This document shows, in pieces, positions 33,301 through 41,517 of a DNA stretch of 64,000 nucleotides (within the stretch, counting starts at the first letter, position 1; every line of letters starts with the position of its first letter). Origin of the DNA: Hyalella azteca. Taxonomy: Eukaryota > Arthropoda > Malacostraca > Amphipoda > Hyalellidae. Made by a program: the position numbers and the translations under genes. The notes below the pieces were generated by a model. That model saw only the letters and a list, made by a program, of their open reading frames with translations, made no database searches and was not told where the DNA came from. The stretch covers positions 1,116,001 to 1,180,000 of the forward strand of contig NW_025941278.1 in the NCBI RefSeq assembly GCF_000764305.2, given 5' to 3'.

Positions 33301-36300
33301 AATCTCAAGCTGTGGAAATCTAATCCAATTACCATGAATTTTTTACTGTATATATTATAATTTATTCTCCATATGATGAGAAAGTAACCAAAAGTTTAAG
33401 GGGACCGACTACCCTCCGGAAAAACTTCTACAGTTATTGTCCGATCATCATGAAACTTCAAATACATACGTAAAATGTAAAAAAAAAATAACATTTTGCT
33501 TCTATGAATTTTTTGAAAAAATGATAGAAAACGTGAAATTCGTAGAAAACGGCTAAAAAGGGGTACTTTAGAAAATCTATCTCCTCCTACAAATATCATC
33601 CTACAACATCGAGACACGTATCATTCGGTTTGTAAGGACCATACCTAAAAATTTGATGATCACTTTTCTCATTTTCCCCTTAAAGAGACGTCATGAACGT
33701 AAATATTGGCGTACAGCGATGGCAGTGGTACCATTGGAAAGAGCAGAATTCCAGCTTTAAGATGAGCTCAAAAACCGGAAAACGCCAAAATTGAAAATTT
33801 TAGGGTAGTCGGTCCCCTTAAGAAGTCTTGTCTGGGAGTTGATTTCTGGATTAAGAATAAATAACAGCTGTATATAATATATTATTCGCGGGTGGTGGTA
33901 ACTTTATTGTACACTTCTTGTCTTGAGTACATTTTTGTTCCGGATAATATTATGCCAGATTGAAGAGATTTGCAGAGATTGGCTTGAAGTTGTATTAATT
34001 GGCTTGAGAGATTGGCAAGCCAACTTCAAGAGATTGGCTTGAAGTTGTATTAATTATTCTTACTGTTCTCTCTTCAGACGCGCGTGACAATGATGATGTC
34101 ACAGTTCCAGTCTCTGCTCAACAGCTATGGCGATGATGTACAAGATAAGGCTCAGACTTTACTGCAGATCATCACAAAGTTCAATGCTGCTTATTGCCAA
34201 ACAGTTGAAGGAACGGCAAGGAACATCGAAACAACTGAACTGTGAGGTTCTATGTGATAAAATGCCCAGCACGCATAGCTTGCTGTCATCTAGCTTGTTT
34301 ATCAAGATTATCTCCTGGTCAGAGTTGAATACCGGTTAAATCTTTGCTCAATTCAGCTGAAAAATATTCTAACAATGCAATGGGTTGTGCACATTTATGA
34401 TTGTTTTAAACTGATAATTATTAATCAATTACGTCATATGTCAGGTGTGGAGGAGCGCGAATTTGTTATATTTTCCACGAGACGTTCGGGCGGACGCTGG
34501 ACTGCATCCACCCCCTGGCCGGCCTCACTCAAATGGACATCCTGACCGCCATACGTAATGCCACTGGGCCGCGACCAGCGCTGTTTGTGCCTGAGGTCAG
34601 GCTCTCTCATGCATTTTTACTAGACTGAGACAAACAAATGAATTGTGCGTGATATCCATTTTAATCCATTATTGCCCAAGTAGCTTTAACACTGCTTATC
34701 ATTGGTTATCTCTAAAAGCCTTTAAACTGGGTTCAAATAAATCATAAATTATGACTGAAATTTATCTCGGTTGATTTATTTGCGAAATGTATGTAGATAA
34801 GCATTTATTATTAGACTGTAAATTCATCTGTTGATTTGATATTATTTTGTGTGCAGGTTTCATTTGAGCTCCTGGTAAAGCGGCAGATCAGGAGACTAGA
34901 GGAGCCGTCACAGCGCTGCGTGGAGCTGGTCCATGAGGAGATGCAGCGCATCATTCAGTTCTGTGGTACTGAGGTGAGATATCATTCAGTTCTGTGGTAC
35001 TGAGGTGAGATATCATTCAGTTCTGTGACACTGAGGTGAGATATCATTCAGTTCTGTGGCACTGAAGTGAGTTATCATTCAGTTTTGTGGCACTGATGTG
35101 AGATATCATTCAGTTCTGTGGTACTGAGGTGAGATATCATTCAGTTCTGTGGCACTGATGTGAGATATCATTCAGTTCTGTGGCACTGAGGTGAGATATC
35201 ATCCAGTTTCATTGAGTGGACTCAATCGATACGAACCTTGCACAAATAAGGTTCTGGCTTCTGTTTACTCAAGCATAACCACTGGCTCTGTTTGGTCTGC
35301 AGCGTTCAACTTCGCCTCTATCGTGTCCCAAATGTCTCTGCTGTGTCGCCCTCATGTCATGCATTTAATCTCCAGTTTATTTGCAGGTGCAGCAAGAAAT
35401 GCTACGCTTCCCAAAGGTCCATGAGAAGATCGTGGACGTCGTCACGCAGTTGTTACGACGAAGGCTGCCACCAACCAATTCTATGGTCAGAACCTCTGTG
35501 AAGAATTCAAGTTATTTCAGTTCTAGGATCTTGTCCTATTCAAAATTATTTAATTTTTTATACTACTACGTTACAATGTTCCGAAAATCGAAATTTTATT
35601 TATTTGTAAATCTGAAACTGATGTTATTGTATTAGCTATATGGATCTAATAAATGCTTGCTTAGTGTAATTAAAGTAAAACGCAATGGAATGAATGTCAC
35701 TTCATCAGAAGAAAAACATTCTGTCAGAGTGACAATCCGCTCAATTGCAGTATAGAAATAACGGATACTGGTAATCATCTTGTGCAGTTACTAGAGAATC
35801 ATTCTTTCTTCTTTCATTGCTGCTTATTATTTCATGGTATTTTGCAGGTTGAAAATTTAGTGCTGATTGAACTAGCGTACATCAACACGAAGCATCCCGA
35901 CTTTCGCTCCGATGCATCCATTGTCTCTTCGCTGATGACGTCAATCAACAGCAGCAGCAACAACTACGGCGGCGAGGACGACAAGCGCGTCATACCCGTC
36001 AGGCGCCAGCAGCAGCAGCAGCAACAACAATATTCTCAGCTTGATGGAGAGATCTACTCGAAGGTCAGTTGATCACTCCAACACAGCGTGCTCAAGGAAA
36101 GTAGTGGTTAGGTGCAAGTAACCACTACTTTCTTGTTCCTAGAAAGTAGTGGTTAGGTGTAAGTAACTATTGCTAATTCATGGAAATATTCAGTGATGCC
36201 TGAGATGTCATCGAGGCCTCTAAATTACGTGAAATCTTGAACTAAGGTTTGGAACCTCTCGTGCCTGAGACATGATGAATACACTAACTGTGAACAAGTC

Positions 36301-39300
36301 TATTTTCATCGAACTAGTATATAAGTACGATGTAGTATATAAGTAGTATAAGTAGTACTATCGTATACAAGTACGATGTTTTTGTGACCGCCACGTGATT
36401 AAAGTTGGAATATCGAGTTCATTTCTAAATTTTGAGTGGTCTATCCTCTAATTTAGTCCAATCAAGTTTAGACAGTACAGTAGTCAACAACATGCTAAAA
36501 TATATGGTCTTGTGTTCATTTAAGCTATTATGCAATATTCTATCTGTATCTAGAAGTGTGGCGTGCAACTCTGTAATGAGCGTGAAACCATTACGTTCTG
36601 TTTGGAACTAAACTAAGCAACTCTATTCTTTGTTTTGATGTGAATTTTCTGTGCTCCTATTGCGCATTTTCTCTCATTATTATATCCACGGAGTATCATT
36701 CTAAACATAAATATTGATTTCTTTCTATTATATCGTTCGAAGAAGATTTCAACTAAGTACATGAAGTGCGTTTGGCTCGTATAGTTTTCATCCAGAGCTT
36801 ACAATATATGTGGTGTCATCCTGGCGTGTGGTGACATCCTGTCAAGTGCTGCTATAATAATAATTGTAATGGTGGTGGTGGGTGACAGGGAGTTAGTGGT
36901 GGAAGCAACGCTCAGTCGCGGTCACTGACAGAAGGGAGCAGTCGGCAATTGCCGCAGTATCCCTTCGAGCAACAGCAGCAGCCCACGCCCACCCACCAGC
37001 TCTACAATGTGAGCGCTGCTCCGCCCTCTGCTTCCTGTACTAGGCGAAACAATTACTTGTTCTTAGCAGCATTTAACTTTTTTTTTTGTTAATTCATCCT
37101 TTGCTTCCTGTACTCGTCGAAACAATTGCTTGTTCTTAGCATAATTTCTCTAATTTGCTAATCCACCTTCCGCTTCTTGTACTTGTCTAAACAATTGCTT
37201 CTTGGCCGCATTTATCTTTTTTTGTTAATTCGTCCTCTGCTTCTTGTACTTGTCTAAACAATTGCTTCTTAGCAGCATTTATCTTTTTTGTTAATTCACC
37301 CTCTGCTTCTTGTTCGTCGAAATAACTACTTGTTCTTAGCAGCACTTCTCTAATTTGTTAACTCATAAACTGCTTCTCGTGTTCGTCTAAACAATTGCTT
37401 GTTCTTAGCAGCACTTCTCTAATTTGCTAATTCATCCTCAGCATCTCGTACTTGTCTAAACAATTACATACTTGTTCTTAGCCTCATTTCTCTAACTAAA
37501 ATCTCTTAATTCCTGCTTTTTTCATTTTGTTGTTGTATGTTCGTAGTTTGTAGGCACCTGCTGTTAGTTAGATGTTACATTTCTTCAATTTCGTGAGCTT
37601 GCTTTTATTTTTTGCTGGTATTACTTGGGCTGTGATGGGTAATACATAATTATCTGTGCAGTCTGTTGGGAACGGGCAGGGCGGCAATTGGCTGGCTTCT
37701 CTCATCGCTGGGCCAAAGCCTGATCCAGCCATTGCTTCTGTGGACAGTCAGGAACAGTCCAGAGAACAGTCACCTGAACATTCTGCTCAAAATGTCCAGG
37801 TCAGTCTAGTGTTTGTTCTCTAACTTTACTGAGACATGTTCGGCCGGGCATCCAGGATTTTTTTCGATACATCTTTCATATATTTTGAAGATCTATCATA
37901 TCTATATAAATAACATTTTAGTTCCTTAATTTGCGTCGGCATAAACTTTATCCTATGCCACGAATACAGAAAATTTCGTGCAATGTTGTCAATTTCGGCA
38001 AGTGCAAACCTTCTTCAGTCTTTTTTTTTTTTGCCTTTTAATGCGGAGGAAGTGGGCATATATCCTCACGCTATTTCCTTAATTATCCTTATGTTACGAT
38101 CTTCTTCAATGATATCCGCATAAGCGACTAAGCAACTCCTCGTTCTTGACTAAAACATTCATGTTCTTGTAGTAGTAGTAACTGATGATAATATATATAG
38201 TAAACTCGTACCTCCAGAAACATTTATTTCATGCACTACTGCCTCAAAATGATGTTTTCTGGCATGGTGTTTACTGCGTCATTACATTGGTGTATAAGCC
38301 CAAATGGGACTTGCGATGCATCAATTGCTATCGCATTGCCCTTCTGCCATCTTGTGATAGTTTGTTTATACGCGTTGCGATCTAAGTTTATTAATAAACC
38401 TACTAAGAATTCATGTACTACTACTTATCATTATTTGAAGCATTTTATAAAATTGCAATCTTGGATCCTGCAATCAAGCAAGTAGGTCCAATGAATCGCT
38501 GTTGATTTTAGATTGATTAGTATGATTCAGAAGCATTCAATTATTTGTTTGAACGATTATCAATTCAGAATATTCATGTTTATACCATGCTGTAGTTTCA
38601 AATACTTTTTTGGTTGTGCTTAGCAACACGCAACTGCCGTTCGCAAATCTGAACAGGGAGTCCCTTCTCGTAAACCCTCCGCTGTGGCAAATGCCGATGC
38701 CAAGCAGTCGCAGGTACAAAGCTGGTGCTTCCTTGCCAAATGCGTAAATTTATATATTATTAATTTAATCTTAGATAAAATAACAAGGCAAATGCTTCCG
38801 CTGAGTGGTTGATAAATTGCTCCCAGTATTAGCAATAAGGTTCTGTCAAGGCAATTTGTTTTTTATCCGACCGTAGTTGACAACCATAACACTGCTAGGT
38901 CGTGTTTATTGAGGCGTTTACCTATGGTTCAGTGTTATGAAGTGTTCCATTTAATAGGAATACTTTTTATGAAGTGTTCCTTTTAATAGGAACGCTAAAG
39001 CACCTTTTAATAGGAGACATTTCATCACTGACGCATTTTGTCGTTGGGACAGTTCATCATTTATCATTTTACCCTAACCTAATCTAAATAACATGCAGTT
39101 ACTGATGTTTGCCAAAGGCACTTTATGCAATAATGCAATTTTATGTTGGAATGCCATCATGATGAAATGCCCCAATGATGAATTGATAATATAGTGCTGA
39201 AATGCCTCGGATGAATAGGTGTCAAGGAACCCTTTATAAAGTTATTATACCTGTCAGTGACCTTGTATAATTGCGTGTAGAGAGGTGCAATTGTGCTAGA

Positions 39301-41517
39301 TGAGAGCTGCAGTTCGTCTCCGTCTTTTTTTTTTAATTGGTATGCCTTAAATACACAATTTACACCAATCCAATGCTGTTGAAAATGCTTTTCCCATTGC
39401 GATTGATTCTCCTGTACGCATTCCCCAAGTTCGTGGACAAGACAAAGTAAACATATTTAACGATCAGTGCATTAGATTTTTACAAAGCTTATTAGACGGA
39501 CAAAAAATCTACCAGTGTGCATTACTCGATAGCAGTTTTTTCGTAATCGCTGCTAAGTAGCACATAGTGTTTTTCACGGAGTGTATTCTATTTTACCCAT
39601 TAAAACACTCCGTGCAGTTGTAGCCCTTGAGTTTTTCCCCTGAACGAATTTTGTATAATTCGTCGCAGAAAAATAGTTATCTGCGTAGAATGTCCCAGCT
39701 TATCTATACTAATCCTACCTAGCACCTAATCTAACTTGAACATATCGAAAGTTTTTCCATCTTCACCTAATGCTGACTTAAATTTAGTGATGAGGTTGAA
39801 ATTATTTTTTAATCAACAAGTGTCACTAATTATGAGACAATTGTTAATGGAAGTACGTAATTCTTTCCCTTCTCTCTCCCCTACCCATTCCTTCTTTCTT
39901 TGCTTCGCAAAACCTAATGAACATTTTGATTTTGTTGGTTTATTAATTGTGTTATTTTTACATTCAAATACCTGCTTGGACAAATTCATGCTCCGGTAAC
40001 TTCGATGAGATTGTGGTGTATTGTTTTACGAATGCTTCAACTAACGTAATTATGTGTTGCTGTGCGTTTCCATTCGTATTCACGTTTGTTTTGGCTGTAT
40101 TTTGTGTTAGCCTTTTGGGCTTTCATCTGCGTTACTTTTGTGAATCCGAATCCTGTGTGATTTTATCTTTCATTTGCGTTGCTTGTGTGAATGACACCGC
40201 GGGTTTGTGTATGCCTGTGCTGCCTTAACCTGCCTGGCTTCCCGCGCACCTTACAGTCGCTAGCGCAGAACTCGGCAAGTGTTCGGCCGCTTGTGCCGCT
40301 CCTGCCACTGCACTCCATGCCTGGTCTTAACTGTGCTGCTGGCCTCTTGTCGCCACAGAAGCCGGTCAACCTGCTGCCTGAGGTGCCCAACCACCCCATC
40401 AGGAAGCTCACCGAACGGGAAACTAGGGACGTCGATCTCATTGGTCAGTATCAGGAATAACTCGGAATCTTTAGAGCTAGTAACATCGCTATTACATATC
40501 GAAAAGAAAAAGAGTGGGATAATCCATTTTAGTGTCAAACTTTCTATGTGACACAATTTTTTTGATTACTTTTTTGGACTTATTTTAATTGTTGCGCAAT
40601 TTATTTTCGGGTCCTGCTTTGTATAAGATAACAGCCATTCAGATAAATTCTATCATGTTATTCTGATGCCTTTTTAACCCTTTTTCGAATAACATACTAT
40701 TCATATTAGCTTTAAAATGTTCAAGATATTTATTCAAATATTTTTTTCAGAACGGCTCATCAAATCATATTTCTACATTGTGCGCAAAAGCATCCAAGAC
40801 AAAGTCCCGAAAGCCGTGATGCACTTCTTGGTGAACCACGTCAAGGACAACCTGCAGAGCGAGCTCGTGAAGCACCTCTACAGGCAGGACCAAATCGACG
40901 ACTTACTTTCCGAGAGTCCGGAGGTCGCACAGCGGCGCAAAGAAGCCGCCGAAATGCTCAAGGTACTATTTGTTGTTGCTGTTCCACAAGTCTGTGTGGG
41001 TGCTGTCGAGGCGGTGTTTGTAGGAGTTCAGTGAGGGATGGTGGCCACAGCAGAGTCTGGTAAGGTGTACCAATTCTGCTCTGTTCAACATTTTTTCCGT
41101 ATGGCTGCAGTTTGGGGGTGTGTCCTCTATTACTTTGTTTATTGTTAGATTTGAGAGGGCTATGCTCAAGGTAGTAACCTGTGATGTTCGCTAGTAGGTT
41201 GGAGGTACAGGTTTAGCGTTGCTTATTTAAAAAATTAAAGGCAACTATAATTAGAAAAGGCGCCAGCTTATACAATATTTTTGATCACACAACTATTAAT
41301 CGGACATCGAAGTCTCATTAAAAGATCAACTTTCTCCAACTTGACAAATGGATTCGTTTGCAAAAAGATTCGTTTCCTAATTACCTGAATTGAATTGAGC
41401 ATAATAACCAAATTTATCCTGAACATTCTATTCTGAAATCTAACTTTTTTTTCGTTACAGGCTCTGCAACACGCAAATGTGATTATTGGCGAGATCAGGG
41501 AAACGCACATGTGGTGA
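21284..41517 (+). CDS. Drp1: Dynamin-related protein 1 (Drp1/DNM1L), mitochondrial and peroxisomal fission GTPase
   Basis: Large GTPase that is recruited to mitochondria and peroxisomes, assembles into rings and constricts membrane on GTP hydrolysis. 17 coding exons: 21284-21391, 29632-29770, 30475-30680, 31388-31598, 31698-31798, 32922-33068, 34078-34241, 34445-34595, 34857-34973, 35387-35485, 35848-36063, 36889-37008, 37662-37799, 38624-38713, 40257-40443, 40751-40962, 41461-41517. All have AG/GT borders and agreeing phases; they sum to 2463 nt, 820 residues. G1 loop GSQSSGKS (residues 34-41), switch I GIVTRRP, G3 DLPG, G4 TKLD, G5 NRSQ. Stalk exons 6-11, variable domain about residues 500-715, GTPase effector domain to the C-terminal RETHMW. 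Human Drp1 is 736 residues; the excess is in the variable domain. No PH domain, as expected for Drp1 and unlike classical dynamin. Start: MSMEALIPV; the second Met (21290) matches the usual family start. Confidence 0.97.
22640..23655 (-). pseudogene. PiggyBac-like transposase relic, C-terminal part (Drp1 intron 1)
   Basis: Minus-strand fragments resemble the end of piggyBac-type transposases: [18 protein letters not shown] (about 23186-23130), and about 350 bases later a Cys/His-rich tail, [20 protein letters not shown] (about 22755-22690), like the C-terminal zinc-binding domain of that family. Stops and shifts separate them. The other half of the same transposase is at 26148-27170, split off by the element at 23659-26147. 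Confidence 0.55.
23659..26147. mobile_element. CCGTCAAACGGGGT-family element (family 1), in Drp1 intron 1, itself interrupted
   Basis: Left end CCATCAAACGGGGTAAAAAG and right end CTTTTTACCCCATTTGATGG. The interior matches 58294-59587 in the same orientation over its whole length, for example CATGGACATGCCATTGAGCA and CTTAGCAGAGGTACTTTTCC. About 1.2 kb of foreign sequence (24686-25895) is inserted relative to that copy. A minus-strand stretch ([17 protein letters not shown]) could be the remains of a DDE-type transposase core, but this is weak. Confidence 0.82.
24686..25895. mobile_element. Insertion inside the family 1 element
   Basis: Present here and absent from the sister copy at 58294-59587, where the flanking sequences are nearly adjacent (about 59316-59340). 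The interior has no recognisable coding region or clear TIR, so the type of insertion is unknown; boundaries are good to about 20 bases. Confidence 0.55.
26148..27170 (-). pseudogene. PiggyBac-like transposase relic, N-terminal and core part (Drp1 intron 1)
   Basis: Minus-strand frames resemble the piggyBac transposase core: [20 protein letters not shown] and KFDTIRDVI (about 26430-26335), [17 protein letters not shown] (about 26325-26275), then [19 protein letters not shown] (about 26256-26200). An acidic region upstream ([19 protein letters not shown]) fits the usual N-terminal part. At least three stops or frameshifts are present. The relic ends exactly where the inserted family 1 element begins. 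Confidence 0.62.
27251..27360. repeat. 31-bp minisatellite, about 3.5 copies (Drp1 intron 1)
   Basis: Unit CATTGCTTTGCTGCCTAGAC plus ATTGCAGAGCA starts at 27251, 27282, 27313 and 27344, essentially identical between copies. Confidence 0.93.
28226..29205. mobile_element. 980-bp fold-back element, CCGTAAAATGGGGT family (family 2), in Drp1 intron 1
   Basis: The left end CCGTAAAATGGGGTTACTTT follows TA at 28224; the right end AGTTACCCCATTTTACTG is followed by TA. An inner inverted pair (about 28553-28690 against 28755-28900) shares the GCAAATGGGGGGCGCC and GGCAGCCGTGACAGGG segments, so the centre can fold back. A second, inverted copy lies at 61061-62043. No coding region. Confidence 0.88.
29632..29770 (+). 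CDS. Drp1: Drp1 exon 2: P-loop completion and switch I
   Basis: [13 protein letters not shown], then [17 protein letters not shown] with the switch I Thr that coordinates magnesium. 139 nt, ends in phase 1, donor GTAAGA. Confidence 0.96.
30475..30680 (+). CDS. Drp1: Drp1 exon 3: G3 motif
   Basis: Acceptor TTTCAG, codes [20 protein letters not shown], then [13 protein letters not shown] and VVDLPGLTK, the G3 (switch II) DLPG. 206 nt, ends in phase 0. Confidence 0.96.
30840..31200. mobile_element. Tc1-like or MITE remnant in Drp1 intron 3
   Basis: Begins GGGGTTAGACAAAATTAAGG AAACA and contains GTAGGTCCACCTTTAG, ATTACAGCCTCAATTCT and TCTGACCAGACAC. These phrases belong to a widespread arthropod repeat linked to Tc1-type elements. 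No transposase frame and no second terminus found; assignment from general recollection of the repeat only. Confidence 0.45.
31388..31598 (+). CDS. Drp1: Drp1 exon 4: G4 motif
   Basis: [18 protein letters not shown], then [36 protein letters not shown] with the G4 TKLD that reads the guanine base. 211 nt, ends in phase 1 at donor GTGAGT. A second copy of the exon end and donor follows 55 bp later; only the first donor keeps frame. Confidence 0.95.
31599..31697 (+). repeat. Drp1: Drp1 intron 4 (99 bp), made of copies of both flanking exon ends
   Basis: Bases from about 31603 to 31660 repeat the last 50 or so bases of exon 4 plus its donor (GACGACGAACT, GGCTGTCATCACCAAACTTG, ATCTCATGGATGCTG, GTGAGTA). 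The next 20 bases (31661-31680, GAACTGATGCCATTGACTGT) repeat the first 20 bases of exon 5. Only about 17 bases before the acceptor (GTTTGTGATGTTCTCAG) are not a copy of exon. The exon-4 copy differs by TTA to CTG, both leucine. Confidence 0.9.
31698..31798 (+). CDS. Drp1: Drp1 exon 5: end of GTPase domain, G5
   Basis: [20 protein letters not shown], then [10 protein letters not shown] with the G5 NRSQ. 101 nt; phase 0 at the end; donor GTTGGT is a weak match to consensus. Confidence 0.94.
31941..32115. repeat. Hairpin (MITE-like) in Drp1 intron 5
   Basis: Arms AACCACGTTTTCTTA, GACAAAAAAGAAAAACATT and ACTCTTACATAACATT on the left match their complements on the right around a centre near 32017. 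Arms are about 65-70 bp with a few mismatches. AT-rich; no TSD could be fixed. Confidence 0.8.
32640..32948 (+). repeat. Drp1: Triplicated exon 6 acceptor region of Drp1
   Basis: The block CATGCTTCACAGAGTATAGA plus AGAT.CA.TGAAGGATGAG occurs three times, with acceptor AGs at 32659, 32798 and 32921. Spacing is 139 and 123 bp, including related intron sequence (TATAGCA.CCAGTTCTAA, TCTGTAAATATCTTGAG). Only the last copy continues into real exon 6. Copies 1 and 2 run into TAA after 22 and 9 codons in the exon frame. Confidence 0.93.
32922..33068 (+). CDS. Drp1: Drp1 exon 6: start of the stalk
   Basis: [49 protein letters not shown]. 147 nt, phase 0 both ends, donor GTATGT. Strong match to the family. 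Its acceptor is duplicated twice upstream. Confidence 0.96.
33396..33821. mobile_element. 418-bp MITE with TTAA target duplication (Drp1 intron 6)
   Basis: Element 33400-33817 between TTAA at 33396-33399 and 33818-33821. Termini GGGGACCGACTACCCT and its complement AGGGTAGTCGGTCCCC form TIRs. TTAA duplication with GGG/CCC ends suits a piggyBac- or Kolobok-type source. A half copy is nested at 19179-19345. No coding capacity. Confidence 0.92.
33977..34054. repeat. Short direct repeat before Drp1 exon 7
   Basis: AGATTGGCTTGAAGTTGTAT plus TAATT occurs at about 33977-34000 and again at about 34032-34054, with an inverted partial copy (GCCAACTTCAAG) between them. It lies just upstream of the exon 7 polypyrimidine tract and does not include the acceptor. 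Confidence 0.85.
34078..34241 (+). CDS. Drp1: Drp1 exon 7: stalk
   Basis: [20 protein letters not shown], then [19 protein letters not shown] and ARNIETTEL. 164 nt, ends in phase 2, donor GTGAGG. Confidence 0.95.
34445..34595 (+). CDS. Drp1: Drp1 exon 8: stalk
   Basis: [19 protein letters not shown], then [20 protein letters not shown], a highly conserved Drp1 segment. 151 nt, ends in phase 0, donor GTCAGG. Confidence 0.95.
34857..34973 (+). CDS. Drp1: Drp1 exon 9: stalk
   Basis: [39 protein letters not shown]. 117 nt, phase 0 both ends. Its last 24 bases and donor are the first unit of a 31-bp minisatellite. The next in-frame codons after the donor reach TGA at 35001-35003, so the first donor is the productive one. 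Confidence 0.95.
34950..35210 (+). repeat. Drp1: 31-bp minisatellite carrying the exon 9 splice donor, eight donors
   Basis: Unit ATCATTCAGTTCTGTGG plus (T/C)ACTGAGGTGAGAT. GT dinucleotides in donor context fall at 34974, 35005, 35036, 35067, 35098, 35129, 35160 and 35191, every step exactly 31 bp. Five or six copies keep GAG|GTGAGA; others have GAA|GTGAGT or GAT|GTGAGA. The first unit lies in exon 9 and the rest in intron 9. Confidence 0.97.
35387..35485 (+). CDS. Drp1: Drp1 exon 10: stalk
   Basis: [18 protein letters not shown] and [12 protein letters not shown]. 99 nt, phase 0; acceptor TTTGCAG, donor GTCAGA. Confidence 0.94.
35848..36063 (+). CDS. Drp1: Drp1 exon 11: end of stalk, start of variable domain with polyglutamine
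   Basis: [19 protein letters not shown] is the conserved end of the stalk. It is followed by a non-conserved Ser/Asn stretch and eight consecutive Gln (five CAG, three CAA) near 36009-36032. 216 nt, phase 0, donor GTCAGT. The variable domain in this family is where alternative exons and phosphorylation act. Confidence 0.92.
36097..36132. repeat. Short hairpin in Drp1 intron 11
   Basis: GAAAGTAGTGGTTA, a short loop, then TAACCACTACTTTC; the left arm is repeated again directly afterwards (about 36142-36155). Confidence 0.85.
36889..37008 (+). CDS. Drp1: Drp1 exon 12: variable domain
   Basis: [19 protein letters not shown], then [17 protein letters not shown]. Not conserved, but open in the right frame with acceptor GTGACAG and donor GTGAGC; 120 nt, phase 0 on both sides, so it can be skipped without shifting frame. 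Confidence 0.8.
37020..37505. repeat. Minisatellite of about 66 bp, seven copies (Drp1 intron 12)
   Basis: Divergent units of the form CTCTGCTTCTTGTACTTGTC, TAAACAATTGCTTGTTCTTA, GCAGCATTT.TCT, TTTGTTAATTCATC. The array starts only about a dozen bases after the exon 12 donor. Confidence 0.9.
37662..37799 (+). CDS. Drp1: Drp1 exon 13: variable domain
   Basis: Contains [18 protein letters not shown], whose GNW core matches a short conserved point in animal Drp1 variable domains, followed by Ser/Gln/Glu-rich sequence. 138 nt, phase 0, donor GTCAGT. Confidence 0.85.
38624..38713 (+). CDS. Drp1: Drp1 exon 14: variable domain, probable cassette exon
   Basis: [19 protein letters not shown], then [10 protein letters not shown]; 90 nt, phase 0 both sides, acceptor GTGCTTAG and donor GTACAA. 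No conserved residues, so the call depends on frame and splice signals; could be alternatively used. Confidence 0.65.
40257..40443 (+). CDS. Drp1: Drp1 exon 15: phosphorylation hinge and start of the effector domain
   Basis: [15 protein letters not shown] carries the SPQK site that equals human Ser616 (here about residue 701). [15 protein letters not shown] follows, where human Drp1 has RKLS (Ser637); here it is Thr (about residue 721). An internal CCACAG before AAGCCGGTC could act as a second acceptor. 187 nt, ends in phase 1. Confidence 0.92.
40751..40962 (+). CDS. Drp1: Drp1 exon 16: GTPase effector domain
   Basis: [40 protein letters not shown], then [20 protein letters not shown]. Nearly identical to the family in this segment, which folds back on the GTPase domain to stimulate hydrolysis. 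212 nt, phase 0 at the end. Confidence 0.96.
41461..41517 (+). CDS. Drp1: Drp1 exon 17: C terminus and stop
   Basis: Acceptor TTCGTTACAG, then [18 protein letters not shown] and TGA. The ending matches the conserved ETHLW end of animal Drp1. Confidence 0.95.
   Translation, partial: ALQHANVIIGEIRETHMW

Noticed and set aside
34950..35210. Regular 31-bp repeats as a CRISPR array
   Set aside because: Units are directly adjacent with no unique spacers, contain exon sequence, and sit in a eukaryotic gene; this is a minisatellite.
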